From positions 1 to 13,262 of the forward strand of contig JAGQHH010000429.1 in assembly GCA_020431945.1 (NCBI GenBank): 13,262 nucleotides of DNA, given 5' to 3'. The notes beneath the pieces were generated by a model. It saw nothing but the letters and a program-made list of their open reading frames with translations. It had not been told where the DNA came from and searched no databases. Source of the DNA: Cyanobacteria bacterium HKST-UBA02 (GTDB taxonomy: Bacteria > Cyanobacteriota > Vampirovibrionia > Obscuribacterales > Obscuribacteraceae). Numbering within the stretch: position 1 is the first letter of the stretch; every line of letters starts with the position of its first letter. The translations under genes and the position numbers were made by a program. Positions 13,153 to 13,262 of this stretch are shown piece by piece.

Positions 13153-13199
13153 GACAACGCTACCATGGGTCCAACAGGCCATCGTAGCGTTGTCTTTTT
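13153..13199 (+). terminator. rho-independent terminator of the six-gene operon
   Basis: GACAACGCTAC (13153-13163) pairs perfectly with GTAGCGTTGTC (13184-13194). After a C-C mismatch, ATGG pairs with CCAT around a ten-base loop. Five T residues follow immediately (13195-13199). This is a textbook intrinsic terminator 96 bases after the last stop codon. Confidence 0.9.
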
Positions 13200-13262
13200 C
13201 TGATTCATTCTATTATATTCTATCGTTGGTTTATACAACCGCAATTATTCACGGGAGTGACA
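13200..13262 (+). promoter_or_regulatory. AT-rich probable promoter and ribosome site of the next gene
   Basis: After the terminator the sequence becomes strikingly AT-rich, with -10-like words TATTAT (13211-13216), TATATT (13214-13219) and TTATAC, but no good -35. GGGAG at 13253-13257 sits where a Shine-Dalgarno would be if a start codon lies a few bases past the window edge. A co-directional next gene is inferred. Confidence 0.35.

Overview
This is bacterial DNA on the standard code: TAA, TAG and TGA all act as stops, and a release factor 2 gene keeps its programmed UGA frameshift. It has two parts. The left part (1-2581) is housekeeping: the 3' end of an unidentified gene, a reverse-strand FAD-dependent oxidoreductase of the DAO family, and prfB diverging from it. 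The organism cannot be named from the sequence. Nothing indicates phage, plasmid or insertion-sequence origin, and I saw no tRNA, rRNA or CRISPR.

A 641-base gap without a convincing gene (2582-3222) separates this from the right part. It is more AT-rich at first and then holds two stem-loops and several short repeats, so it probably contains the promoter and a structured leader for what follows.

The right part (3223-13057) is a run of six co-directional genes, each with a good Shine-Dalgarno sequence, with markedly more G/C-ending codons than the left part. In order: a PrkA-like AAA+ protein with degenerate Walker motifs; a second PrkA-like AAA+ protein with an intact Walker A; a YhbH/YeaH (DUF444) protein with a von Willebrand A (VWA) domain and complete MIDAS; a SpoVR/YcgB-family protein; an unrecognised 343-residue protein with a disordered linker; and a 183-residue protein with three CxxC pairs and a C-terminal domain resembling chagasin (peptidase inhibitor family I42). 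The run closes with a UUCG-capped hairpin and a strong intrinsic terminator at 13153-13199. The last 60 bases are AT-rich and end in a Shine-Dalgarno-like GGGAG, so another gene probably starts just beyond the window.

PrkA, YhbH and SpoVR are an established co-conserved trio (YeaG, YeaH and YcgB in E. coli; PrkA, YhbH and SpoVR in Bacillus), linked to stationary phase, starvation and sporulation. Here the trio is expanded by a second, divergent PrkA and two extra proteins. By inference the two AAA+ proteins form a mixed assembly acting with the VWA protein and SpoVR, and the last two genes are accessory. Hairpins after genes 2 and 4 may set different protein levels. This expanded operon is the best candidate in the window for an undescribed system.
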